A stretch of DNA of 64,000 bases, from positions 10,324-74,323 of the forward strand of contig CAVOJV010000064.1 in the NCBI GenBank assembly GCA_963696325.1. Reading direction: 5' to 3'. Of the stretch, positions 26,612-36,433 are shown in pieces. This DNA comes from CAVOJV01 sp963696325. GTDB taxonomy: Bacteria; Pseudomonadota; Gammaproteobacteria; Competibacterales; Competibacteraceae. Every line of letters starts with the position of its first letter. The stretch's first letter is position 1. The notes below the pieces were generated by a model. It saw only the letters and a program-made list of their open reading frames with translations. It was not told the DNA's origin and searched no databases. A program made the position numbers and the translations under genes.

Positions 26612-28324
26612 ATGGAAAGCCAATACAACTCTCGTTTAACCTGGAGAACTAAGACGCACTCTCAGTTTCCTTCGAAAATTCACTGCACAAGTATCTCGAT
26701 TGCCTTTCTATTGAGTATTGCTTCGCTGTCTCTTTGGCCGATCTCAGGCAATGCAGCGGCGGCGTTACCCACCCTTCCGCAAGTCTTTATCGATACAACC
26801 TATTCCGCGCCAACCGGTGCCACCTGCACGGCCGCCAATGGTTCCGAATTTCAGACATGTTTGAATAATGCTGCATTAAACAGCACGATTGTTCTGCAGG
26901 CCGGAAAGACATATACGGGGAATTTTACTTTGCCCAATAAGACCAGCGGAAACGGATGGATTTATATCCGTTCGAGCAACTCCGGAAGTTTGCCCGCGCC
27001 TGGAAATCGGGTGAGTCCTGCCGATGCAGGCAATATGCCAAAGATCGTTTCCCCCTATGGGGATGGGGGATGGGGTGTACAAACAGCGTCGAATGCACAC
27101 CATTACCGCTTTGTTGGGATCGAAATGAAACCGGATGCTAACACCTTCCTATATGACCTGGTTCGAATCGGCCAGGGGGAAACATCCGTCGGTGCGCTTC
27201 CGCACCACATTACATTTGACCGCTGCTATATTCATGGTGATCCATCGGCGGGCAGTAGGCGTGGTATTTCCATGAATGGCATTAGTATCGCTGTTATTGA
27301 TTCTTACCTGTCCGATTTTAAGGAAGTCGGTTCTGATTCACAAACCCTGTGGGCGCATAACACTCCTGGTCCTCTCAAGATTGTCAATAACTACCTTGAA
27401 GCAGCGGGGGAAAACGTTATGTTTGGGGGTTCCGGCCCATCTCTTCAGGATCCTTCTGAGCAATCCATTCCATCTGATATTGAAATCCGGAGAAATCATT
27501 TTTTCAAGCCGCTTTCATGGATGAATTCATCATGGTCAATAAAGAATCTATTGGAGTTCAAGGTAGGGAGGCGTGTTTTGGTCGAGGGAAATCTGCTTGA
27601 GAACAACTGGCAAAATGCCCAGAACGGATTTTCTGTTTTGGTGACGCCACGTATTGAGGGAGGTAAAGCCTCTTGGTTTCTTACGCAGGATATTACATTT
27701 AGGTACAACAAACTCAAGAATGTTGGGCAGGGCTTTAACATAGCCGGACAAGATGACAATAATAGCATGAGCACGCCAACGAACAGGATACTTGTTCAAA
27801 ACAACATTATTGAAGTGACTGGCCTCGGTAGCGCTGATGGGCGTATTTTTCAAATTATCGGAGGACCCTACAATATTACCATTGATCACAACACCGGCTC
27901 CTGTACTGGGGCAGTATTTTTAAGCGAAAGTAATAACCGCAAGGCGGATCAGTTCGATTACAAGAATAATATCAGCGGAGGATGCGATTACGGATTTATT
28001 GGAAGCGGCACTGGTGAAGGTATTGGCGCATTAAATGAGTATTACACAAACTGGACTTTTACCAAAAATGTCTTGTTTGGTAAGTGGTATACTCCCAACA
28101 ATTACCCGCCTAACAACTCTATTATTGCAAATGTACCAGACGTAGGATTCGTTGAATACGCTAACGGAAATTATCGCCTTTCCGCTTCGAGTCCGTACAA
28201 AAATGCCGGAACCGATGGCAAGGATTTAGGTGCGGATATTGACGCGCTTGAGGCGGCGATAGCTGGCGGAGGCGGGGGAAGCACCAGTCTTTTAGCACCC
28301 GAGAACCTGCAAATAGTCCAGTAA
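26612..28324 (+). CDS. Secreted right-handed beta-helix protein
   Basis: 570 residues. An N-terminal cytoplasmic stretch leads into the signal segment ISIAFLLSIASLSLWPISGN with AAA cleavage. The rest is a parallel beta-helix like pectate lyase or polysaccharide-modifying enzymes, with repeated short strands such as HHYRFVGIEMKPD, HHITFDRCYIHGD, IEIRRNHFFKP, VLVEGNLLENNWQN, ILVQNNIIEV and ITIDHNTGSC. The end GGGGGSTSLLAPENLQIVQ is a glycine linker plus the first residues of what looks like an FN3 domain, so the C-terminus may be truncated. Base composition is lower in GC than its neighbours. It lies 93 bp after the PKD/LamG gene. A polysaccharide-binding or -cleaving role is inferred; no catalytic residues are clear. 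Confidence 0.75.
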   Translation: MESQYNSRLTWRTKTHSQFPSKIHCTSISIAFLLSIASLSLWPISGNAAAALPTLPQVFIDTTYSAPTGATCTAANGSEFQTCLNNAALNSTIVLQAGKTYTGNFTLPNKTSGNGWIYIRSSNSGSLPAPGNRVSPADAGNMPKIVSPYGDGGWGVQTASNAHHYRFVGIEMKPDANTFLYDLVRIGQGETSVGALPHHITFDRCYIHGDPSAGSRRGISMNGISIAVIDSYLSDFKEVGSDSQTLWAHNTPGPLKIVNNYLEAAGENVMFGGSGPSLQDPSEQSIPSDIEIRRNHFFKPLSWMNSSWSIKNLLEFKVGRRVLVEGNLLENNWQNAQNGFSVLVTPRIEGGKASWFLTQDITFRYNKLKNVGQGFNIAGQDDNNSMSTPTNRILVQNNIIEVTGLGSADGRIFQIIGGPYNITIDHNTGSCTGAVFLSESNNRKADQFDYKNNISGGCDYGFIGSGTGEGIGALNEYYTNWTFTKNVLFGKWYTPNNYPPNNSIIANVPDVGFVEYANGNYRLSASSPYKNAGTDGKDLGADIDALEAAIAGGGGGSTSLLAPENLQIVQ

Positions 28325-28409
28325 AATGAACTCGGTGGTGGTTGGCAATCGCTTCTGCTCGTTTTCCTGAGGTGGTCTACGCAACACTTGCCATATTCTT
28401 CGTGAGGAG
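28325..28409. other. Short gap after the beta-helix gene
   Basis: No gene seen. It is the probable junction between the beta-helix gene, which lost its end, and the inverted asparagine-synthetase fragment. Confidence 0.3.
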
Positions 28410-28726
28410 CAGTATCACCTCCGTATCGGAATGCGTCGCAAACACGTGCCCACGAGCCTCCAGACCCGGCCTGTGGTCGGCGTGATTGTATATTTCCCAT
28501 TGAAGACGATCTGAAGCGAGCCATCCCCGTTGGGCATGGGCTGATGTCCCAACGCCAGGTCTATGATGCTGAGGCGGCGATGCGCGAGGCCGACCGGACC
28601 TTCGATGAAGAGTCCCGCGTCGTCCGGGCCACGGTGGCGCAGGACATCGCGCATTCGGACAAGGGTCGCCTCGTTCACATCACGCCCGCTTCGACTGCTG
28701 AAGGCGATACCGCTAATGCCGCACAT
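28410..28726 (-). pseudogene. Asparagine synthetase (glutamine-hydrolysing), N-terminal fragment
   Basis: MCGISGIAFSSRSGRDVNEA, LVRMRDVLRHRGPDDAGLFI then GLAHRRLSIIDLALGHQPMP and IVFNGK: the class II glutamine amidotransferase domain with Cys2 as nucleophile. A frame change near NGKYT replaces the expected NGEIYNH run, and the gene ends after about 100 codons of the usual 600 or more. The sequence resembles the amidotransferases of exosortase/exopolysaccharide clusters. Next to the c-di-GMP-controlled secreted proteins it suggests that a larger exopolysaccharide locus was here. IS66 follows 17 bp upstream of its start. Confidence 0.75.
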
Positions 28727-28742
28727 GTCCTTATCTTAAAAC

Positions 28743-30361
28743 GTAGCCGTTCAGACCCCTACTGGGGCAAAGTGGCCAGAGGCAGGCCGGCGCGGCGGTC
28801 GGCGATGGCGCGTTCGAGAGTGCGCCACGGGGCGTGGCCGCGCTGGCGGCAGGTGTCGATGACGCTGGCCAGCAGGGCCACGACCCGCGAGCCGACCTCA
28901 GTGCGGGTGCCCAGACTGAGCTGGCGCAGGATCACCCAATGCCGCAAGGCGCGCTCGGCCTCGTTGTTGGTCAGCGGCAGTTCGGGATGGCTCAGTACCT
29001 GGAAGATGGCCTCCCAGTCGGTGAGCAATTCCACCGCCAAGGCAGGGGTTTTCTGATGGGTGCTGCCCTGGCCCCGCTCGCAGGCGGCGCGCAACGCCGC
29101 CAAGAGCGGGGCGTGCTGGGTGGGCAGATCGACCGGGGGCGGACCTTCGCGGGCGGCGTACACCGCCGCCATCAGCACCTCCAAGGTATCCAGGACCAAC
29201 TGACCGAAGACATGGGCCTCGCGGTCGCAGCTCTGGGCCAAACCCCGCGCCTTGCGAATCAGGTGGGCCCCGCAGCGCAGCCGGCGCGGGTAGTGGCGGT
29301 AGGACCCCCAGCCGTCGCTCATCAGCCAGCCGGTGAAGCCGTCCAGCACGTTCTCGACCAGTTCCTTGCCCCGCCCAGCCACGTAGTACAGGGTCACCGG
29401 CAGCGACCGGAACACCCACAGCCACAGCAGGTTGACCGTGTTCGGGCCAGGAGGTTTCGTCGGCGTGCAGCAGGTCGCTGGCCAGGACCGCCCGGACCAG
29501 CTCGTCTTCCGCCGGAGCCACGGCCGCGCTGGCTTCGTGGAGCGTCTGCTGGAGCGTGCCGATGCTCAGTTCCAGTCCCAGCCACTCGGCCAGGAATTCC
29601 TGAATCCGCGCCCGCGACCGCCGGAACCGGTAGGCCAGCGCCACGCTCAGCGCCGCCAGCCCCGGCCCCACCCGCCGCCATTCGCTGAGTTCGATCCCCG
29701 TCAGCAGCGGGTCCACTACGCCGTGGCCGGCCGCGGCGCGGGTCCGCTGCCCGCAGGCACAGGGCGTTTCGTAATAACGATGGTCAATCACCCATACGGT
29801 CAGCCCCGGTCGCGCCGGATCGTCCCAACGCCGGTCGACCGCCTGAAAGCCGGTGTAAGCCACCGCCCCCGCCGGGTCCAGTGGCCGGCCACCGCCCGCG
29901 CAGGTATCGGGATAATGGGCCGGTTCGGCATTCGCTTGGAACACCTGGGTCCGGCCGCTCCCCGGCGCCCCCGGTGGTTTGCCGGCTTTGCGGGCCGTTG
30001 GGGTCTGCGCCGGTTTCGCCTCGGCCGGCTCCGGCTCGGCCGGGTTCGGCTCGCGGTCGCCCGCCGCCACGATGGCGTCGGCCTCCGCGTCCCGCCCGCC
30101 GCCCTGGCGTTCCCCCGGCGCCCGACTGCTCGGCGGCCGCGAACGGTTCTCCGGTCCCTGGTTCAACCGGTCCCGCGCCTCCTTCAAATCGTCCAGCAAC
30201 CGCCCGACAGCGCGCACACCTCGGCCTCCCCCAGCGAATCGCAGGTAGGCGTTGGTCGAATTGGCGTAGGTTGTGTTCGCTCAGGTGCATGGCGGCAGTT
30301 TCCCATAACCGCTCCTAGGGGGAAAGTCAGCCGTTACCGGGAGAGGGAGGTGAACGGTTAC
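28743..30361 (-). mobile_element. IS66-family element, degenerate
   Basis: Ends GTAGCCGTTCAG (28743) and, inverted at the right, GTAACCGTTCA (30361) match the usual IS66 terminus. Only a tnpC-like gene is present; tnpA and tnpB are absent. No 8-bp target repeat found. Confidence 0.65.
28759..30290 (-). pseudogene. tnpC: IS66 transposase TnpC, frameshifted
   Basis: N-terminal MHLSEHNLRQFDQRLP, then after a frame change near 30200 the coiled-coil and Pro/Ala-rich linker, and the zinc-binding CACGQRTRAAAG region. DDE core: GLELSIGTLQQTLHEASAAV and LLHADETSWPEHGQ. A second frame change near 29445 leads to LWVFRSLPVTLYYVAGRGKE and LMSDGWGSYRHYPRRLRCGA, HLIRKARGLAQSC, ELPLTNNEAERALRHWVILR. All motifs are recognisable but the frame is broken twice, so no full protein is made. 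Confidence 0.8.
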
Positions 30362-30383
30362 AACCCTAGAAGAGGAGCCGAAG

Positions 30384-30760
30384 ATGAAACTATACGGTGG
30401 TATTGACCTGCATTCCAACAATACGTGATCGCCTTATTGGATGAAGAAGACTATCCGATCTATCGCAGACGACTGGGCAATGATATGGGTATGATCCTGA
30501 GCAAACTGGCGCCCCATCAGGCGAGTATTGAGGGGTTGGTGGTGGAGTCGACCTACAACTGGTATTGGCTGGTGGGTGGACTGATGGAAGCCGGTTATCG
30601 GATGCATTTGGCCAACACCGCGGCGATCGTGCAGTACGAGGGATTGAAGTTTACTAACGACGACTCCGACGCCCGCTGGTTGGCGAAGCTATTGCGGCTA
30701 GGGTTGCTACCCGAAGGGTATAGCTACCCCAAGGCGGAGCGGGCGGTGCGGGATTTACTG
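30384..30760 (+). pseudogene. IS110-family transposase, N-terminal fragment
   Basis: ATG 30384 after GAGGAG reads MKLYGGIDLHSNN. A one-base change near 30425 shifts to VIALLDEEDYPIYRRRLGND, ASIEGLVVESTYNWYWLVGG and NDDSDARWLAKLLRLGLLPE, the RuvC-like DEDD domain. It is cut after ERAVRDLL by the left end of the IS200-type element at about 30761. The transposase_20 C-terminal half is missing, and the sequence on the far side of the IS200 complex does not continue it. Confidence 0.75.
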
Positions 30761-30914
30761 TCTCCAATGGGGAGGGTTAAAACCCCCGCCTTTAGGCGGA
30801 AGCTTTAGCAGCTTTTTTGCTCTGCTTGGGATATGAGCGACTATCGTCATGGTTCCCACACGGCGTTTTCCATCCATCTGCATGTGGTCTGGATTACCAA
30901 GTATCGTCATAAAG

Positions 30915-32381
30915 CTGTCCATTACACACATCTCTAAGCGGTTGATTGGGCATGGAGATCAGACGCCAATTGCATCCCCCAAGCGAGGTCGCGGGCGCGC
31001 TGCAAGCCGATCCAGAGCGCTTGGGGGCCGGGCGGTCCGTCGCACTTGCGGCCCAAGTGGCCGCCCAGGCGGGCGATCCAGCCGAGCATCGCCGGCAGCG
31101 GCGGCGGGCTCGCCGGCGGGGGTCGGCGGTGGATGGCGACGTAGACGGCCTGCCACTCGGCGGGGTCCAGCACGGCGTCGCAGGGCAACGCGGGGGTGAC
31201 CCGTCCCAACACGGTCAGGTAGTGAATCCGCCAGGCGATGAGGAGGTACAAGGCCAGGGCCGGTTCCAGCCGCTCCAGGGTACTGAGTTGCAGGGCTTCG
31301 ACCCGGCAGCCGGCTTTGAAGATTCGGAAAAAAACCTCGATGCTCCAGCGACTGCCGTACCATTGGAGCAGCTCGGCGGCTTGGGCGAGGGTGTCGGCCG
31401 GGCGGTTGGTCAACACGCGCCAGTCGAGCGGTTCAACCCCCGCGGGTGGGGATGCTTCCCGCGCCCGCAGCGTGGTCAGCGTCACCGGTTGGCCGTTCTT
31501 GGGTTGCAGGGTCACCCGTTCGGCCCGCACGGTCAGCACCACCGGCCGGCTCGGCCGGCGGGGTCGGGCCGGGAGGGTGAACGTCACTTCGCCCAACACC
31601 GGCGCCGGCGCCAGCCGGTCCCACAGCTTGTCGCCCTCAGCCAGGCAGCGGTTATGGGTGGCCCGGATCAGCCAGTCGATCCCCGGCTCCCGTTGCGCCC
31701 GAAGCATAAACTCGTGGATGTCGCACTCCCGGTCGGCGACGTAGACCAGCCGGGTGTCGGGCAGGGTCGCGGCCAGTTCGGCACAGCGCTCGAAGCCTTC
31801 CAGCCAGCGCATGCTCTCCTTGGCCTCGATCGGCCAGTGCCGTTTATCCTCGCCGAACGTCGCTCGGTCGCGGGTCCAGAACCAGGCGTCCAGCACCCCC
31901 AGCGGCACCCCGTCTGGCGTCACCGCCAAGGTGAGATGCACGTACAACCCCTGCTGCCGCAAGTAGCTCAACGGCCCCAGTCCGGCAATGCCCGGCTGGG
32001 CGGTATAGTTCAACTCCGTGCTGTCTTGCACGCATAAGACGATCGGATGGTGGCGCATTCGCGCGACGCTACAGTCCCAGTGCGGCGCCAGCACCGACTC
32101 CCAAGCGACGTTCTCGTGCGCCAGCAACCGATAGGCCGCCTGGGTCTCCGCCCAGCCCCCGCAGGCCACCGGAATGCTGGCGCCGGGCTGCGCCCCCAGT
32201 CGTTCCGCCACCTGCACCAGCCGCCGGTTCAACCGGGCATCGCCCAGGTTGGCACCGCCCAACTCCGCCGCCGCCCAACTTACCGCTGCCGTGTCCGTCA
32301 TCACCCGTACCCCAATCGTCTGTACCTATCCCACCCAATCGGGGCGGCAGTTCGCTCTATCAAGATATGTGTAATGGACAG
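30915..32381 (-). mobile_element. IS4-family element, copy 2 (1467 bp)
   Basis: Same ends as copy 1 and the same length. 10-bp target duplication CGTCATAAAG (30905-30914 and 32382-32391), inside the tnpA codons for YRHK. Confidence 0.95.
30934..32301 (-). CDS. IS4-family transposase, copy 2
   Basis: 455 residues from MTDTAAVSWAAAELGGANLG. It has the complete YREK signature YGSRWSIEVFFRIFK, so unlike copy 1 it keeps the lysine. The other acidic residues are in CVQDSTELNY and YVADRECDIHEF. In a short block it reads WLIRATHNRCLAEGDKLWDR where copy 1 has a different sequence. Apparently functional and a possible source of transposase for copy 1. Confidence 0.92.
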   Translation of the reverse strand: MTDTAAVSWAAAELGGANLGDARLNRRLVQVAERLGAQPGASIPVACGGWAETQAAYRLLAHENVAWESVLAPHWDCSVARMRHHPIVLCVQDSTELNYTAQPGIAGLGPLSYLRQQGLYVHLTLAVTPDGVPLGVLDAWFWTRDRATFGEDKRHWPIEAKESMRWLEGFERCAELAATLPDTRLVYVADRECDIHEFMLRAQREPGIDWLIRATHNRCLAEGDKLWDRLAPAPVLGEVTFTLPARPRRPSRPVVLTVRAERVTLQPKNGQPVTLTTLRAREASPPAGVEPLDWRVLTNRPADTLAQAAELLQWYGSRWSIEVFFRIFKAGCRVEALQLSTLERLEPALALYLLIAWRIHYLTVLGRVTPALPCDAVLDPAEWQAVYVAIHRRPPPASPPPLPAMLGWIARLGGHLGRKCDGPPGPQALWIGLQRARDLAWGMQLASDLHAQSTA

Positions 32382-33110
32382 CGTCATAAAGTGCTCCGGG
32401 GCGCGATTGCCGAGCGGGTTCGCGACGTGGTACGGGAAGCATGCCGACGGCAAAGCGTCGATATCTTGCAGGGGCATATCTCGGTCGATCATGTTCACGT
32501 GATGCTGTCGATCCCGCCCCAAGTGACGATCAGCCGGCTGGTACAGCGGTTGAAGGGGAAAAGTTCCTATGTGCTGTTGCGGGAGTTTCCGGCGGTGCGG
32601 CAACGCTATTGGGGACGGCAGGTATGGGCACGGGGCTATTTTTGCCGCAGCAGCGGCAATGTCACGGATGACGTCATTAAAGCCTACATTGAGAACCAGT
32701 GCCATGATCACGATGCTACCTTCTCGATTGAAGGGGAGGTTTCCTGAGTTTGTCAACTTGCATTGGCCCCACTTTGATAATCTGATTTGGCCCCACCACG
32801 TTGCTGTTCATGGAGGCTCTCTCCCCAGAGAGAGCCGGTTGTGGTGGTAGTCTTTTAGCCCTCCGGTGGTGCGGTTGACGGATGGCGACGCAGGGCCTCC
32901 TGAAGGCGGATGGACTGCATGCCGGTTTCGATGAGGTGCGCCCGGTGGGTGAGTCGATCAATCACGGCCCGACAGAGGCGGGGATCCGGGAAGACCGCGG
33001 TCCACTCCCCGAAGGGCAGATTAGTGGTCAACACCAAGGCCCGCCGTTCATGGCGCTCGCTGAGCACCTGAAACAGCAGTTCGGCATCGGCCTTGCTGAG
33101 CGGCAGGTAA

Positions 33111-34256
33111 TACCACTTACCAATAGGTTTTATTATTTAAGTGCGGCTAAAATGAACTCAAAGCCGGTCAAGGAAGCTAATTGATTGGCAGTGATAGACT
33201 GAATAATTTGATCAACTTCTCTACGCAATTCTTCTAAATTATTCAGATTAAGCCAGCGCAATTGATCTTTCATAGATTGCCAAACGCGTTCGATGGGATT
33301 GACATCCGGGCTATAAGGAGGTTGAAATAACAAGACGACATTATCAGGAATCTGGAGTTTTTTGGCTAAATGAAACCGTCCGTTATCTAATTGAAGTATA
33401 TTAAGACTGTGGGGATAAGCTTGAGAGAATTGGTCTAGAAATAGCTGAAAACAATCCGCGTCTAAATGAGAAAACTCTAAAAAGAAACGGTCTCCCTTCA
33501 GGGGTTCAACCGCGCCATATAAATAGAACGCTTGATACTTCCATTGGACCGGACCGATCGGTTTGACCCCCAACGCGGTGAGCACACGCCGGGTGATCGT
33601 CTTCAACCCAAAACGACTTTCATCCTGACTCCAATAGCGTAACGGCAAGGCCGAACTGCCGCCTAAGTTTTGAAGGACGTTAATTAGCTCGAGGCGATCT
33701 GGCAGTTTTTTTAAATTCGACGACGGCAGCATCCTGCCGATGAATGCTCGTCGGGCGCGCCACCTTGAGCTTGGCTTGTAACTTATAGCGAACAATACGA
33801 TGCACGGTGGAATAGGGCATCTCCACGCCTGATTCTTCCCCAAGCCAGTGTTTGACTTCTTTATAGCTGTTAAAACCGGCCGTGGGATCACTTAACCGCC
33901 GCTGCAAAGCATCCAGGAGCGCGCCCGATAGCTTTGACCGGCGACCACCGCGATAATTCCACTGCAAAAGTGCGGCCAATCCTCGCGTGCGATAGGTTTG
34001 CAGCCACTTTACAATGACCGATTTTGATCGGCCCAGATGATCCGATAAATCTTGTAAAGACTGAAAAAGGTTGGTTTTTAACCAGTATAATACTTGCAGC
34101 CTCTCTCGAAACTTAGCACGGGTTTGATCGTTCATCATCTCCCTTAATTCTTCAGCAGATTCCGTGATTTCAATTCTGATTGATCGACTCATGACTAAAT
34201 TCCTAATCAGTTTGAAGAAGAAGCTTTATTATAATAAATTTATTTGGTAAATGGTA
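33111..34256 (-). mobile_element. IS630-family element in istB of IS21 copy C (1146 bp)
   Basis: Imperfect inverted ends TACCACTTACCAATA and TACCATTTACCAAATA. The flanking GGTAA and TAACCC restore the intact istB sequence when one TA(A) is removed, as expected from TA target duplication. Noticeably lower GC than the host IS21, so it comes from a different source. Confidence 0.9.
33133..34192 (-). CDS. IS630-family transposase in two frames
   Basis: First frame, 34192 to about 33700: MSRSIRIEITESAEELREMM, an HTH region LQDLSDHLGRSKSVIVKWLQ and TYRTRGLAALLQWNYRGGRR. The second frame continues from a run of seven A near 33710: KKLPDRLELINVLQNLG, RYWSQDESRFGLKTITRRVL (first Asp), LNILQLDNGRFHLAKKLQIP (second Asp) and PPYSPDVNPIERVWQSMKDQ (Glu). 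All catalytic residues exist. The A-run could allow frameshift translation, but the needed shift is +1 (or -2) rather than the common -1, so a simple mutation is as likely. Confidence 0.8.
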
Positions 34257-34748
34257 TAACCCAGTTCATCGAGGACGAGTAAATCCAGCCGACTGTAGCG
34301 GCCCACGAGCCGCCCTAACTCGCGGGCATCCTTGGCTTCAACCAGTTCATTGACCAGTCGCCCGGCACTGGCAAAGCGTACCGCCCGCCCCTGGTTGGCC
34401 GCCGCTACCCCCAGGGCGGTCGCCAAGTGTGTCTTGCCCGTACCCGGTTCCCCCATCAGGATCACGGTTTCAGCCCGGTCGATGTAGTCGCCCTCGGCCA
34501 ACTGCCGGATCTGCACTTCCGGGAGCGCCGGGGCACGCCGGAAGTCGAAGCTGGCCAGGGTCTTGGGCAACGGGAACCCGGCTTCCTTGAGTCGCCGGGC
34601 CGCTCGATGGGCTGCCCGCTCGGCGACTTCCAGTTCCAGTACCTGCTGGAGGTAGGGCAGCGGTCCCTGCCCTTGCCGGTGGGCGGCTTCCGCTAAGCGT
34701 TCCGCCTCGCGGGCTACCGTGGGCAGCTTGAGGGTCTGACACAGGGCT

Positions 34749-36317
34749 TTAAGCCCTAGCGCTGGGGCCGCCATGGGTCACCTCCACCGCTTGACTCGGC
34801 CGCAGGCCATCATAGAGGTGCAGACTCTCCGGACGGGTCTGACCGTAGCGGGCGAGGGCTCCCAATTCCCCAACCACCGCTGGCGGGGCGGGACAGGCTC
34901 CCTGCTGACGCACCAGGACCGCAATCGCCCCGGCGTCGCAGCAACCCAGGGCTACCGCCTGCGTGACGGCCTGAGGCACTGCCGCCGAGTCGTTGTCGCG
35001 ATGCAGCAGAAGCACCTGGAGCAGCTGCCGAGTCCCCTCGGTGTCCCCATAGCGCTGTTTCAACACCCCGAACAAGCGGTCATACACGGGGGGCCACTGA
35101 CCGGTCTCGCGGGCTTGGCGCAGGGCGCGGGCGTTCGCCAGGGCACCCGGCTTGACCTGCAACCGCTCCCAGTAGTGATCCAGCACCCAGTGCTCCCCAA
35201 ACCGGCCTGGCAGTCGTTCATGGGTGGCCACGCTCCGCCCCTTGTGTAGCACCTCCCAGTGCTGGGCATGCAGCTGTACCTCCACCGGCTGGCCTACCAA
35301 CGCCACCGGCACCGAGTAGTGGTTGGTGCGGACGCGGACGCGGCTACTGCTGTCCACCCGACAGGTCAGCACCTCCGCCGTGGCAAACGGCGTCGCCGGT
35401 AATGGCCGCAACACCCCTTGCGCTTGCGTCCAGTCCATCGCGACCGAACGGTCCCGGCCCGTGATCTGCCTCCCCCCGTCGGCTTCGCAGGCCCGGTGGA
35501 GATAGCTATTTAACGCCGCCAAGTCCGCCATGACCGGGACCGGGACCAGGTGATTCCGCCGGAACCGGCCCACCGTCCCCTCCACCCCGCCTTTTTCATG
35601 GGCGCCGGCCAAGCCCGGTTGGCAGAAGTCGGCCGCAAACAAGTAATGGGAACGCAGGGCGATGAACCGGTCTGTCTCCTCCCGGCGCCGCCCGCGCAGC
35701 ACCTTTTTCACCGCCAACCCCAGGTTGTCATACCGGAGCCGGGCAAAAACCCCGCCAAAGTCTGCGAAGGCCGCGACGTGCGCTTCCAGGAAGGCTTGCT
35801 GGGTCTGGCACCAACAGGCCCGATGAAACTCCCGGCCACTGAAGCAGGCGCGCATGACAAAAAACTGCACGGTTCGCCGCCCCTCGGGGAAATCCACCGC
35901 CGCCTCATACCAATCCACCTGCGCCTCCTCACCCGGCCCATAGCTTTGCGGTACAAAGGCTTCTGCCGGCGGACCCAACCCGCGTCGTTGCTGGCTCACG
36001 TACATCCGCACGGTCACTGCCGCTCCCGGGTAGCCGTGCTCCCGGACTAACCGCTGATAAACCCGGGTCCCGGTATGCCGCTGCTTGGGCGGCGCCTCCC
36101 GATCCGCGGCCAGCCAGCCATCAATGACCTGCCGCAAGGCCCGCGTTAACACCCAGGGTTCTCGCACCGGCGCCTTCCGCCGCGGAGGGAGTGCCGCTGC
36201 CAGCGCTTGCCGCACCGTCCGCCGATGCACTTGCCGCAGCCGAGCAAGGTGTCGGATGCCGTGGCCCCCGACGTAATAGTCGCGTCTGATCAGCTCAAAT
36301 AGCTCCACTTTGGTCAC
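34749..36317 (-). CDS. istA: IS21 transposase IstA (copy C)
   Basis: 522 residues, same protein as copies A and B except two substitutions: PPAEAFVPQ in place of PPAEALVPQ and AAVPQAVTQ in place of AAVHQAVTQ. The open frame is intact although istB of the same element is split. Confidence 0.95.
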   Translation of the reverse strand: MTKVELFELIRRDYYVGGHGIRHLARLRQVHRRTVRQALAAALPPRRKAPVREPWVLTRALRQVIDGWLAADREAPPKQRHTGTRVYQRLVREHGYPGAAVTVRMYVSQQRRGLGPPAEAFVPQSYGPGEEAQVDWYEAAVDFPEGRRTVQFFVMRACFSGREFHRACWCQTQQAFLEAHVAAFADFGGVFARLRYDNLGLAVKKVLRGRRREETDRFIALRSHYLFAADFCQPGLAGAHEKGGVEGTVGRFRRNHLVPVPVMADLAALNSYLHRACEADGGRQITGRDRSVAMDWTQAQGVLRPLPATPFATAEVLTCRVDSSSRVRVRTNHYSVPVALVGQPVEVQLHAQHWEVLHKGRSVATHERLPGRFGEHWVLDHYWERLQVKPGALANARALRQARETGQWPPVYDRLFGVLKQRYGDTEGTRQLLQVLLLHRDNDSAAVPQAVTQAVALGCCDAGAIAVLVRQQGACPAPPAVVGELGALARYGQTRPESLHLYDGLRPSQAVEVTHGGPSARA

Positions 36318-36433
36318 CTCTCATACCCTCGCTGTTACTGTGACATCGAGCGCCACAGACTACGGCAAAGGGGGATGGGGGTGGGGCCAACTCTCGATAT
36401 CAAAATCCCTTCAAGTGGGGCCAAATCAAGTTA

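Larger units (their letters stand above)
32855..34774 (-). pseudogene. istB: IS21 IstB (copy C), split by IS630
   Basis: The N-terminal 177 residues or so (34243-34774, including Walker A GEPGTGKTHL and Walker B LVLDELGY) and the C-terminal part (32855-33110, LSERHERRALVLTTNLPFGE) flank the IS630 element. Joined, they match the istB of copies A and B. Confidence 0.92.
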
